The notes: generated from the sequence alone by a model not told the origin. DNA of 26,590 nt from Tannerella sp. (GCA_031289515.1 JAITPH010000044.1:1-26590); one strand, 5' to 3'. Positions 8,084 through 16,113 are shown, numbered from the stretch's first letter. Numbers and translations are program-made.

Positions 8084-8866
8084 ATGCACTCACCATTAGC
8101 CGTTATTCATCCGGAAGCCAAAATAGGGGAAAATGTGACGATCGAACCCTTTGCGGTCATTGAAAAAGACGTTGTAATAGGAGATAACTGTCAAATTTAT
8201 CCGCACGCGGTAATCCTCAACGGAACACGTATAGGCGTCGGTTGCAGAGTATTTCCCGGAGCCGTCATTGCCGGTGTTCCGCAAGACCTGAAATTCAAGG
8301 GCGAAGAATCGACCGCTGAAATCGGGGACAATACTACAATACGCGAATACGTCACCGTAAACCGGGGTACAGCCTCGAAAGGAAAAACCGTCGTCGGTAA
8401 CAACTGCCTCATCATGGCTTACTCACATGTGGCACACGATTGCGTGGTCAAAAACAATGTAATCATAGGCAACAGCTCGCAACTTGCAGGCGAAGTCGAA
8501 GTCGACGATTACGCCATCGTCAGCGGAGGCTCGCTCGTTCACCAGTTCACCTCCATATCGAAGCATGTCATGATTCAGGGCGGCTCGCGCGTTGGAAAAG
8601 ACATCCCGCCGTATACGCTTATCGGACGCGAGCCTATCGCTTACTGCGGCATCAATATCGTGGGACTGCACCGGCGCGGCTTCACCAACGAACAGGTGTT
8701 TCTGATTCAGGACATCTACCGGACGCTCTATACGCGCGGACTGAACAACACCGAAGCCCTCAATGCAATAGAAACGGAATATGAACAGAGCGTCGAACGC
8801 GACCTTATACTCAATTTCATCAAGACATCGAAACGAGGAATAGTAAGAGGCTCTATCGACGATTGA
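8084..8866 (+). CDS. lpxA: UDP-N-acetylglucosamine acyltransferase
   Basis: LpxA transfers a 3-hydroxyacyl chain from ACP to O-3 of UDP-GlcNAc, the first step of lipid A synthesis. The 260-residue protein is a hexapeptide-repeat beta-helix (residues 1 to about 185) with a C-terminal helical bundle. The catalytic His is H118 in YSHVAH118DCVV, matching H125 of E. coli. IREYVTVNRGT, SGGSLVHQF and the GLHRRGF segment before the C-terminal helices are typical. Its start is 3 bp after the lpxC/fabZ stop, so translation is probably coupled. It is the last gene of the lipid A operon. Confidence 0.95.
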   Translation: MHSPLAVIHPEAKIGENVTIEPFAVIEKDVVIGDNCQIYPHAVILNGTRIGVGCRVFPGAVIAGVPQDLKFKGEESTAEIGDNTTIREYVTVNRGTASKGKTVVGNNCLIMAYSHVAHDCVVKNNVIIGNSSQLAGEVEVDDYAIVSGGSLVHQFTSISKHVMIQGGSRVGKDIPPYTLIGREPIAYCGINIVGLHRRGFTNEQVFLIQDIYRTLYTRGLNNTEALNAIETEYEQSVERDLILNFIKTSKRGIVRGSIDD

Positions 8867-8883
8867 AAAAATATTCGTTACTT

Positions 8884-8916
8884 TTTGTTTTTTAGTATAT
8901 ATTTTTCTTATATTTG
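8884..8916 (+). promoter_or_regulatory. Bacteroidetes-type promoter for the pRiA4b-like/miaA pair
   Basis: TTTG (8884-8887), a 21-bp spacer, then TATATTTG (8909-8916). This is the best consensus match in the window and lies 26 bp before the start codon at 8943. Confidence 0.7.
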
Positions 8917-8942
8917 CGCATCGTATTTTTAGATTAAATATT

Positions 8943-9497
8943 ATGGTATACAGATTTTTATTATTGTCAGACGAAGTTGATAACTTTAAAAGAGAGATTC
9001 AGATAAGCTCGCAATCGACGTTTCTTGATTTTCATAATGAAATCCTGAAATCGACAGGATATGACGACAAACAACTGTATTCGTTCTTTGTCTGCGACGA
9101 CGACTGGAGTAAACTAAAAGAAGTCACTCTTATCGAGATGGATACGTCATCCGAAGAAGATTGCTATGTGATGGAGAAAACGCTCCTCGAAGAACTTATC
9201 GAAGAAGAACGGCAAAAACTGATCTACATCTTCGACCAGATGAGCGAGCGCGTCTTTTTCATCGAGCTGCGCGAAATAATCACCGGCAAAGACCTCGAAG
9301 CGCCTGTCTGTACGAAATCGACAGGGCTGCCGCCGAAACAATTCATCGACTTCGACGATACGGCAAAAGATATCATCACCGACCTCGATGAAAACTTCTA
9401 CGGCGACGACCAGTACGACGAAGAAGAACTTGAAGGTCTGGTCGGTCTCGATGGCTTGGAAGACAGTTTGCCCGGAGAACGGAACGACAGCTTTTGA
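8943..9497 (+). CDS. pRiA4b ORF-3-like (IS1096 TnpR-type) acidic protein, function unknown
   Basis: The 184-residue product begins MVYRFLLLSDEVDNFKREIQI and resembles the small pRiA4b ORF-3/IS1096 TnpR family: a beta-rich N-terminus with a 'VDNFKREIQISSQSTFLDFHNEIL' type pattern (given here only in outline), then FFVCDDDW and an acidic tail. The C-terminal 50 residues are very rich in Asp and Glu. Despite the family name there is no sign of a transposon here, and the position before miaA suggests a chromosomal role. The stop TGA (9495-9497) is followed directly by the miaA ATG. The family match is by recognition of the pattern and is moderately sure; the function is unknown. Confidence 0.7.
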   Translation: MVYRFLLLSDEVDNFKREIQISSQSTFLDFHNEILKSTGYDDKQLYSFFVCDDDWSKLKEVTLIEMDTSSEEDCYVMEKTLLEELIEEERQKLIYIFDQMSERVFFIELREIITGKDLEAPVCTKSTGLPPKQFIDFDDTAKDIITDLDENFYGDDQYDEEELEGLVGLDGLEDSLPGERNDSF

Positions 9498-10406
9498 ATG
9501 GACATTCTCTTTGTTCTGGTCGGACCGACAGGCATCGGAAAAACTGCGCTGAGCCTCGACATCGCCCGCCATCTGGGAAGCCCTGTCATATCAGCCGATT
9601 CGCGACAGATTTACCGTGAATTGCCGATTGGTACGGCTGCTCCTACCGACGAACAGTTATCGCTTGTCAAGCATTATTTCATAGCGACTCATTCGGTTAC
9701 GGACTATTACAGTGCAAGCGTATTCGAGGAAGAAGCCGTATCGCTGATTAACAGACTTCACCGGGAGCAACCGCAACTGCTTCTCTGCGGCGGCTCCATG
9801 ATGTACGTCGACGCCGTTTGTAAGGGTATCGACGACATGCCAACAGTGACGCCCGAAATACGCAACGCCGTATTGGAACAATATAACAGCCACGGACTTA
9901 TATCGCTACTCGAAGAACTCAAACAGTCCGACCCGGTGCACTATGAAGAAGTAGACCGCATAAACTACCGCCGCGTCATTCATGCCGTTGAGATATGCCG
10001 CATGACAGGCAAGCCGTATTCATCGTTCCGCACGCGAAAAGTCAAGAAACGCCCTTTCCGAATATGCAAGATCGGTCTCGTCCGCCCAAGGGAAGACTTG
10101 TTCGGAAGAATCAACAGGCGGGTGATCGAGATGATAAAAAACGGTTTTGTCGAAGAAGCCCGGAATGTATACCCGATGCGGAACTTGAACGCTCTGAACA
10201 CGGTCGGATACAAAGAACTGTTCCTCTACTTCGACGGCGTTTATACGCTCGGCGAAGCTGTCGAAAAAATCAAACGCAACACGCGCATCTATGCCCGAAA
10301 ACAAATGACATGGTTTAAAAACGACCCCGATATTTCATGGTTTAATCCTGATAATAAAGAGGATATCATCAGTCATATCAATTCGGTGTTGAAAAATCCC
10401 AAATAA
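9498..10406 (+). CDS. miaA: tRNA dimethylallyltransferase
   Basis: MiaA transfers a dimethylallyl group to N6 of A37 in tRNAs reading UNN codons. The 302-residue product has the P-loop G9-PTGIGK-T16, the DSRQIYRELPIGTAAP segment with the conserved Asp of the family, the CGGSMMYVDAVCKG region and the later VDRINYRRVIHAVEI motif. NTVGYKEL and TRIYARKQMTWF near the C-terminus are also typical. The length is normal for the family. The start codon directly abuts the stop of the upstream gene, so expression is probably coupled to it. Confidence 0.95.
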   Translation: MDILFVLVGPTGIGKTALSLDIARHLGSPVISADSRQIYRELPIGTAAPTDEQLSLVKHYFIATHSVTDYYSASVFEEEAVSLINRLHREQPQLLLCGGSMMYVDAVCKGIDDMPTVTPEIRNAVLEQYNSHGLISLLEELKQSDPVHYEEVDRINYRRVIHAVEICRMTGKPYSSFRTRKVKKRPFRICKIGLVRPREDLFGRINRRVIEMIKNGFVEEARNVYPMRNLNALNTVGYKELFLYFDGVYTLGEAVEKIKRNTRIYARKQMTWFKNDPDISWFNPDNKEDIISHINSVLKNPK

Positions 10407-10444
10407 TTTATATTTATTTAACGCATTTGTCGGATTATTATCCT

Positions 10445-10452
10445 TACCTTTA
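10445..10452 (+). promoter_or_regulatory. Candidate -7 element for the TPR/PD40-nfeD-floA operon
   Basis: TACCTTTA differs from TAnnTTTG at the last base. A TTTG lies at 10426-10429 but the spacer is only 15 bp, shorter than usual. It is 24 bp before the start codon at 10477. Confidence 0.35.
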
Positions 10453-10476
10453 CAAACTCATTATAGATTATGTTTT

Positions 10477-11925
10477 ATGAAAATGGCAATGAGACCGACT
10501 TTTAGAAACGCTTTTTTTATTTTCTTCCTGTTACTTGTTAGCAGTCAGGGTTTCACACAAAGCCTTGATCAGGCAAAGATTATGTATAGCGAAGGCGATT
10601 ACGAGGGAGCTAAACCGGCATTCGAGAAACTCGTCAAACAGTCGCCCAACAATTCGTCATACAGCCAATGGTATGGCGTATGCTGCTATGAAACCGGCGA
10701 TCTGGTATCGGCAGAGAAATATCTGCTTGAGGCGAACAAGCGAAAAGTGATGGGGTCGTACCTCTATCTTGCCCGCCTGTATACCGATATTTACCGCTTC
10801 GACAAGGCAATCGAGATGTGGGAAGGATATATCGAATTGCAACATAAAACCAAGGACGACGTCACCGAATCGACGCTGAAACTCGATCAGGTGCGCAACC
10901 TGCTCAGGATGCAGGAAAAAACCGAGGACGTGCAGATAATAGACAGTGTCGTGGTAAATAAAAACGCCTTCCTCAACGCATACAGCCTTAGCGAGGAAAG
11001 CGGCTCGCTTACGACTTACAACAACTTTTTCGGACAGGGAAAAAACATCGCTTCCGTAGTCTACACCAACCAAAAAGGCGATAAGATTTATTATGCCCAT
11101 CCTTCCGCAAACGGTCGTTACTCGATATTTTCGCAGACGAAACTGCTCGACGCATGGGGCGACGAGAAAATCCTGCTGCCCGAAATCGATCAGGACAACA
11201 ACTATCCCTTCGTCATGTCCGACGGAATAACAATGTATTTTGCGTCCAACAGCGCCGAATCGATAGGCGGATACGACATTTTTGTCACGCGATACAACAC
11301 GAACTCGAACTCGTATCTTACGCCCGAACAGATGGGTATGCCCTTCAACTCGCCTTCAAACGATTACATGATGGTCATCGACGAATCGAAAGGCACGGGA
11401 TGGTTTGTTTCCGACCGCAACCAGCCTGACGACAAGGTGTGTATCTACCTTTTCATCCCCGACCCTTCGCGCAAACGCATCGACGCAATCGAGGACCCCG
11501 ACGAAAGGATTCGCCGCGCCTTGCTTGTCTCGATCAGGGATACATGGAAGGATGGCGCAGACTATTCCGAACTGATAAAACTTGCCTATACCGACATGAC
11601 GAACAAGGAAGTGCGGAAAGAACACGATTTCGAGTTCGTCATAAACGACAACACGGTATACTTTACCCTCGATGAAATAAAAAGCGACGAAGCAAGGAAG
11701 CTGTACTCCGAAGTAGTCGATATAAACAAACAAATCGAGAGTTTGAACAGCAAACTTGAAGAGATACGCGCCTCGTATTCAAACGGCAGCTCTTCCGCAC
11801 GCAAACAGATCAGCAATGCCATTCTGAATGCCGAAGAACAGCTGTATGACCTGAGAAACAAGTCGAGAGAGCAGGAAAAAAAGGCGCGAAACGCCGAAAA
11901 CAGACGCACTGGCGTCAAATATTGA
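10477..11925 (+). CDS. Secreted TPR / PD40 beta-propeller-like protein, function unknown
   Basis: The 482-residue protein begins with a signal peptide (hydrophobic FFIFFLLLVSS, cleavage after FTQ near residue 28). TPR-like helices (about 29-135) include YSEGDYEGAKPAFEKLVKQ. A central region (about 190-330) has PD40/WD40-like strands such as DGITMYFASNSAESIGGYDIFVTRY. The final 80 residues look like a charged coiled coil (VVDINKQIESLNSKLEEI). TPR plus PD40 is shared with envelope proteins that also carry a C-terminal OmpA domain (PorE type); here the OmpA domain is absent. It is probably periplasmic or outer-membrane associated. The gene heads an operon with short nfeD (17 bp gap) and floA, suggesting an envelope or membrane-organisation role. 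No specific function is assigned. Confidence 0.75.
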   Translation: MKMAMRPTFRNAFFIFFLLLVSSQGFTQSLDQAKIMYSEGDYEGAKPAFEKLVKQSPNNSSYSQWYGVCCYETGDLVSAEKYLLEANKRKVMGSYLYLARLYTDIYRFDKAIEMWEGYIELQHKTKDDVTESTLKLDQVRNLLRMQEKTEDVQIIDSVVVNKNAFLNAYSLSEESGSLTTYNNFFGQGKNIASVVYTNQKGDKIYYAHPSANGRYSIFSQTKLLDAWGDEKILLPEIDQDNNYPFVMSDGITMYFASNSAESIGGYDIFVTRYNTNSNSYLTPEQMGMPFNSPSNDYMMVIDESKGTGWFVSDRNQPDDKVCIYLFIPDPSRKRIDAIEDPDERIRRALLVSIRDTWKDGADYSELIKLAYTDMTNKEVRKEHDFEFVINDNTVYFTLDEIKSDEARKLYSEVVDINKQIESLNSKLEEIRASYSNGSSSARKQISNAILNAEEQLYDLRNKSREQEKKARNAENRRTGVKY

Positions 11926-11942
11926 ATTTAAAACCGTTTATT

Positions 11943-12410
11943 ATGGTAACAGATATTATAATTATCGTATTTCTGATGGCTTCTGCAATATTCCTCATCC
12001 TTGCAGAGATTTTTCTTCTGCCGGGCATCACTATCGCAGGCGTCGGAGGCGCACTGTTTGCCGTCGGCGGATTATGGTTTGCATATTCTATCGGCGCTAT
12101 GACCGGAAACGTGACTCTGGCTTCGTCCATTGTCGCTTTCGGAGGCGCTTTCTTATGGCTGCTGCGCTCCAATTCGTTCAATCGCGTCTCGCTCAAAACG
12201 GACATCGATTCGACCGTCGCCTCGCCGCGCGACATGGCGCTGTCCGTCGGCGACGAAGGCATCACCCTCTCGCGGCTTGCACCTATCGGCAAAGCGCGGT
12301 TTAACGGCATCACCGTCGAAGCCAAGTCAGTCGGCGACTTTATCGACGAAAACACCAAAGTCGTCATCCTTCGCATCGACGGCTACAACGTACTGGTTGA
12401 AACAATATAA
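11943..12410 (+). CDS. NfeD family protein, short form
   Basis: This 155-residue membrane protein has two or three hydrophobic segments: IIIIVFLMASAIFLILAEI, a Gly-rich segment around IAGVGGALFAVGG, and another near ASSIVAFGGAFLWLL. A C-terminal OB-fold-like domain (about residues 95-155) starts VGDEGITLSRLAPIGKARF. It lacks the ClpP-like protease domain of long NfeD proteins. Short NfeD proteins are commonly encoded next to SPFH/flotillin genes, and floA follows after 27 bp. ATG 11943 is preferred; a TTG at 11922 overlaps the upstream stop and would put extra polar residues before the first membrane segment. Confidence 0.87.
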   Translation: MVTDIIIIVFLMASAIFLILAEIFLLPGITIAGVGGALFAVGGLWFAYSIGAMTGNVTLASSIVAFGGAFLWLLRSNSFNRVSLKTDIDSTVASPRDMALSVGDEGITLSRLAPIGKARFNGITVEAKSVGDFIDENTKVVILRIDGYNVLVETI

Positions 12411-12437
12411 TTTTTTTACAATAAAACTCAAAAGACT

Positions 12438-13421
12438 ATGGATTACTTATTACTTTTAATTATCGGCGTAGCGTTCGTTCTGCTATGCATATTCTTTTAC
12501 TATGTGCCTTTCCTGATGTGGATTTCGGCTAAAGTATCGGGGGTAAACATTTCCCTGATTCAACTGTTCCTGATGCGTATACGTAAAGTGCCGCCCGGAG
12601 TGATTACCCGCGCCATGATCGAGGCGCACAAGGCGGGTCTTAAAACTCTGACGCGCGACGAACTCGAAGCTCACTACCTCGCAGGCGGACACATCGAAAG
12701 GGTCGTGCACGCCCTCGTCTCGGCTTCAAAGGCGAACATCGACCTCAGTTTTCAGATGGCTACGGCTATCGACCTTGCCGGTCGCGACGTGTTTCAGGCA
12801 GTACAGATGTCGGTTAACCCGAAAGTCATCGACACGCCGCCCGTGACGGCCGTTTCCAAGAACGGTATCCAGCTGATTGCAAAGGCTCGCGTCACCGTCC
12901 GCGCCAATATCAAGCAATTGGTCGGAGGCGCTGGAGAGGAAACGATTCTTGCCCGCGTGGGCGAAGGCATCGTGTCGTCAATCGGCTCGGCCGACAACCA
13001 CGAAAGCGTCCTCGAAAATCCGGATTCCATCTCTAAACTCGTGCTTCGCAAGGGTCTCGACGCGGGTACGGCTTTCGAAATTCTATCCATCGACATTGCC
13101 GACATCGACATCGGCAAGAATATCGGCGCCGTGCTGCAGATGGATCAGGCGCAGGCGGACAAGAACATCGCGCAGGCAAAGGCGGAGGAGCGTCGCGCAA
13201 TGGCCGTCGCCCTCGAACAGGAAATGAAGGCGAAAGCTCAGGAAGCGCGTGCAAAGGTTATCGAAGCGGAAGCCGAAGTGCCGAAAGCCATGGCTGAAGC
13301 ATTCCGGAGCGGCAACATGGGTATCATGGACTATTACCGGATGAAGAACATCGAGGCGGACACGTCGATGCGCGAATCGATCTCGAAACCGTCGTCGTCG
13401 CAAAGCAAACCCATAACGTAG
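12438..13421 (+). CDS. floA: Flotillin-like protein FloA
   Basis: FloA is an SPFH-family membrane scaffold associated with lipid microdomains. The 327-residue protein has an N-terminal hydrophobic segment (about residues 4-30, FVLLCIFFYYVPFLMWISA) and the FloA/YqfA signature around ISLIQLFLMRIRKVPP. The SPFH domain follows (AVSKNGIQLIAKARVTVRANI, then GEGIVSSIGSADNHESVLENPD). A helical region rich in Ala, Glu and Lys begins near AQADKNIAQAKAEERRA. The length is typical of FloA. The pairing with short nfeD is a conserved arrangement in bacteria. The nucleoside phosphorylase gene starts 11 bp after the stop. Confidence 0.93.
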   Translation: MDYLLLLIIGVAFVLLCIFFYYVPFLMWISAKVSGVNISLIQLFLMRIRKVPPGVITRAMIEAHKAGLKTLTRDELEAHYLAGGHIERVVHALVSASKANIDLSFQMATAIDLAGRDVFQAVQMSVNPKVIDTPPVTAVSKNGIQLIAKARVTVRANIKQLVGGAGEETILARVGEGIVSSIGSADNHESVLENPDSISKLVLRKGLDAGTAFEILSIDIADIDIGKNIGAVLQMDQAQADKNIAQAKAEERRAMAVALEQEMKAKAQEARAKVIEAEAEVPKAMAEAFRSGNMGIMDYYRMKNIEADTSMRESISKPSSSQSKPIT

Positions 13422-13432
13422 CGCCCGCGGCT

Positions 13433-14302
13433 TTGAGAACAATCCCCGAATCGGAACTGATTATCAATACGGACGGCAGCGTGTTCCATCTTCATACAAG
13501 ACCGGAACAGCTCGCCGACCGTATTGTTCTTTGCGGCGACCCGGAACGTGTATCGACGATTGCCGCATACTTCGACACGAAGGAGTGCGACGTCCGTAAC
13601 CGCGAATTTCACACCGTCACCGGTACGTTCAAAAACAAGCGCATCACCGCCGTATCGCACGGCATCGGATGCGACAATATTGACATTGTCGTAAACGAAC
13701 TCGACGCGCTGGCAAACATCGACTTCGAGAGCCGCACCGTCCGGCCGGTTCACCGGCAGCTGACAATGGTGCGAATCGGCACGTCGGGCGGTCTGCAGCC
13801 GTTCACTCCGGTCGGCTCTTACGTGGCTGCCGAAAAATCCGCCGGCTTCGACGGCGTCGTCTATTTCTACCGCGACAGTTACAAAATACGCGACATGCGG
13901 CTCGAAGACGAGATTGTCCGCCAATTGGACTGGAATATCGAGGGCGTCCGTCCGTATGTCGTTTCGGCCGACAAGCGGCTGCTCGAACAGATAGCGGGCG
14001 ACGACATTCTGCGGGGCATAACCATAGCGGCCAACGGATTCTACGGCCCGCAGGGTCGCGAACTCCGTCTCCCACTGTCGGACCCCGAACTGAACCGCAA
14101 GATTGAATCTTTTATATGCGACGGCCGCCGCATCACAAATTACGAAATGGAAAGCTCCGCCCTCGCCGCCCTCGCCGCCTTAATGGGACACCGCGCCCTG
14201 ACGGTGTGCTGCATTATTGCCGGCCGTATCGACAAAAACATGAATCCCGACTACAAAAACGCCCTCCCCGCTCTTATCGAAAAAGTCCTGGACAGGATAT
14301 AG
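13433..14302 (+). CDS. Nucleoside phosphorylase, uridine phosphorylase-like
   Basis: The 289-residue protein belongs to the purine/uridine phosphorylase superfamily, which cleaves nucleosides with phosphate to a base and ribose 1-phosphate. Visible motifs are LCGDPERV, the phosphate-binding segment VRIGTSGGLQ, and NYEMESSALAALAALMGH with the E-M-E-S ribose-binding signature. Substrate (uridine against another nucleoside) cannot be decided by eye. The start appears to be TTG at 13433: no in-frame ATG occurs nearby, and IPESELIINTDGS, the usual N-terminus of Bacteroidetes relatives, begins three codons later. It is the last gene of the TPR/PD40-nfeD-floA run. Together with cdd near 1 kb it would supply pyrimidine salvage. 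Confidence 0.85.
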   Translation: MRTIPESELIINTDGSVFHLHTRPEQLADRIVLCGDPERVSTIAAYFDTKECDVRNREFHTVTGTFKNKRITAVSHGIGCDNIDIVVNELDALANIDFESRTVRPVHRQLTMVRIGTSGGLQPFTPVGSYVAAEKSAGFDGVVYFYRDSYKIRDMRLEDEIVRQLDWNIEGVRPYVVSADKRLLEQIAGDDILRGITIAANGFYGPQGRELRLPLSDPELNRKIESFICDGRRITNYEMESSALAALAALMGHRALTVCCIIAGRIDKNMNPDYKNALPALIEKVLDRI

Positions 14303-14368
14303 GAGATGTTTCAAGAATGGAAATAATATTCGATTGTCGATCCTGATAATTTTGACGAAATAAATGAT

Positions 14369-14376
14369 TACCTTTG
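14369..14376 (+). promoter_or_regulatory. -7 element for the restriction-modification cassette
   Basis: TACCTTTG matches TAnnTTTG and lies 22 bp before the methyltransferase start. A TTTG at 14351-14354 is only 14 bp upstream, so the -33 element is uncertain. Confidence 0.5.
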
Positions 14377-14398
14377 CCGCATAAAAAACAATAGAAAT

Positions 14399-15349
14399 AT
14401 GCAAACTCAAATGTCATTATTTAACCATGTCAGTTCCGGAACTCACGTAGAAATAAGGAACGACGACTGTTTGTCTGTTCTCGAAAAAACGGAGAACAAC
14501 AAGTTTGATCTCATTTTGACCTCGCCTCCATACAACGTCGGCAAATCTTACGAAACCAAGACAAGCATCGAAAAGTATCTTGAGACACAGGAGAAAATCA
14601 TACGCGAACTTGTGAGGACGCTTTCGGACAAAGGCAATCTTTGCTGGCAGGTGGGGAATTATGTGGATAAAGGCGAAGTATTCCCATTGGACATATACTA
14701 CTATCAGATATTCAAGAAGCATGGCCTCAAGTTAAGAAACCGGATTATCTGGTATTTCGGTCACGGTCTCCATGCAAGCAACCGTTTTAGCGGGCGCTAT
14801 GAGACCATTTTGTGGTTCAGCAAAACGGATAATTATATTTTCAATCTGGACAGCGTCAGAGTGCCCTCCAAATACCCCGGTAAACGACACTTCAAGGGAA
14901 TCAGGAAAGGCGAACTGTCAGGAAATCCGTTAGGCAAAAATCCGGGTGATATATGGGAAATAATGGAACAGGATTGGGATAGCGCCCTGTGGAATATACC
15001 GAATGTAAAATCAAATCATCCGGAGAAAACCGAACATCCGTGCCAATTTCCTGACGAACTTGTCGAACGCTGTGTTTTGGCGCTTACCGACGAAGACAGC
15101 TGGGTGCTCGATCCTTTTGCCGGCGTCGGCTCTACCGTATTGGGCGCAATAAAAAACAATCGCAACGCAATCGGAATAGAAAAGGAAGAAACCTATTGCA
15201 GAATAGCAAATCAACGCATAGAGAGTTTGAAGGAAGGAACGTTGAACCTCAGACCCATGACAAAAGAAATACATCAGCCGACAGGTAAGGAAAAAGTAGC
15301 TCAAATGCCTGCGGAATGGATACAACTCAAAATAGCAAACAATTATTGA
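14399..15349 (+). CDS. Type II DNA methyltransferase, beta class (N4-cytosine or N6-adenine)
   Basis: The 316-residue enzyme transfers a methyl group from S-adenosylmethionine to an exocyclic amino group in DNA, protecting sites from the adjacent endonuclease. Motif order is catalytic motif IV first (T41-S-P-P-Y45), then a middle region holding the likely target-recognition part, then HPCQFPDEL (213-221) and SAM-binding motif I D238-PFAGVGS-T246; this order defines the beta class. TSPPY is most often seen in N4-cytosine enzymes, and M.BglII, partner of a related endonuclease, is one; N6-adenine is not excluded. The gene has its own promoter-like -7 box. The restriction gene starts 14 bp after the stop. 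No controller (C) gene is present. Confidence 0.92.
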   Translation: MQTQMSLFNHVSSGTHVEIRNDDCLSVLEKTENNKFDLILTSPPYNVGKSYETKTSIEKYLETQEKIIRELVRTLSDKGNLCWQVGNYVDKGEVFPLDIYYYQIFKKHGLKLRNRIIWYFGHGLHASNRFSGRYETILWFSKTDNYIFNLDSVRVPSKYPGKRHFKGIRKGELSGNPLGKNPGDIWEIMEQDWDSALWNIPNVKSNHPEKTEHPCQFPDELVERCVLALTDEDSWVLDPFAGVGSTVLGAIKNNRNAIGIEKEETYCRIANQRIESLKEGTLNLRPMTKEIHQPTGKEKVAQMPAEWIQLKIANNY

Positions 15350-15363
15350 CCCTATTTATCAGC

Positions 15364-15978
15364 ATGAAAATAACGCAAAAATATTCACATTTGAACGGAG
15401 AGGAGTATCTGATCGTTCATTACGAAAATCTTTACAGGGAAATCGTTTCCACCATCGAAAGCATTGATGCACACAGTTTGCTAACCAAAGAAAGCAAAGA
15501 GAAAACAATGCCGGGGAAAATGCTTTACAGTCCCATTGACCTCAATAAAGCATTCAATGAAAAATTCAACAGGCTGGGCTGGTATGAAAAGCGGTATCAA
15601 TATTACATCACCACAGACCGCAAACTGCTGCCCGAACTCGTAGCATTACCCTACGACAGGCAGAAGGATTACCTGCTCTCGAACGGAATAAGCGAGCCGA
15701 TTTCTTCATACAAACAAACTGATTTCGTGAAAGAACAAATTGCCGTGGAAGTGCAATTCGGCAAATATGCTTTTGTCGCCTTCGATTTATTTGTCAAACA
15801 TCTGCTTTTCTATTCAGGCGGCGTAATCAATTTGGGAATCGAAGTTTTGCCGACTAAAAAGATGCAGTCTCAAATGAGTAGCGGCATTGCGTACTATGAA
15901 GGAGAAGTTTACAACATCCTGCGGCAGGGTCGCAACAATCCTCCTGTTCCCCTTCTGATACTTGGAATCGAGCCGTAG
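15364..15978 (+). CDS. Type II restriction endonuclease, BglII/BstYI family
   Basis: The 204-residue protein resembles the BglII/BstYI endonuclease family throughout. The N-terminus is KYSHLNGEEYLIVH and the middle has TKESKEKTMPGKMLYSP. The active-site block TD120FVKEQIAVE129VQ131FGKYAFVAFDLFVKH keeps the spacing of BglII residues D84, E93 and Q95. The C-terminal half has GIEVLPTKKMQSQMSSGIAYYEGE. The predicted activity is Mg-dependent cleavage at a site related to AGATCT or RGATCY; exact specificity cannot be read from sequence. ATG 15364 is preferred over ATG 15316, which would overlap the methyltransferase by 34 bp, because family members begin just before the YSHLNG motif. The 204-residue length then matches BstYI-like enzymes. 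Confidence 0.88.
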   Translation: MKITQKYSHLNGEEYLIVHYENLYREIVSTIESIDAHSLLTKESKEKTMPGKMLYSPIDLNKAFNEKFNRLGWYEKRYQYYITTDRKLLPELVALPYDRQKDYLLSNGISEPISSYKQTDFVKEQIAVEVQFGKYAFVAFDLFVKHLLFYSGGVINLGIEVLPTKKMQSQMSSGIAYYEGEVYNILRQGRNNPPVPLLILGIEP

Positions 15979-16039
15979 CTCCCCATCATAACAGATGCGT
16001 TCCGGCGCTTGCAAGATGCACTCCAACCTTACTCGAAAC

Positions 16040-16069
16040 GTATATACCTTTTACCGGAAAGGTATATAC
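16040..16069. repeat. Perfect 12-bp inverted repeat between the R-M cassette and the HTCS gene
   Basis: GTATATACCTTT (16040-16051) and AAAGGTATATAC (16058-16069) are exact reverse complements with a 6-nt spacer TACCGG. No T tract follows on either strand, so it is not a standard terminator. It lies 61 bp after the endonuclease stop and 44 bp before the -7 box of the regulator gene, a position fitting an operator. Confidence 0.6.
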
Positions 16070-16113
16070 AATAAAAAATTTAACCCGCAGCGAAAACTGT
16101 CACAAACATTCAC

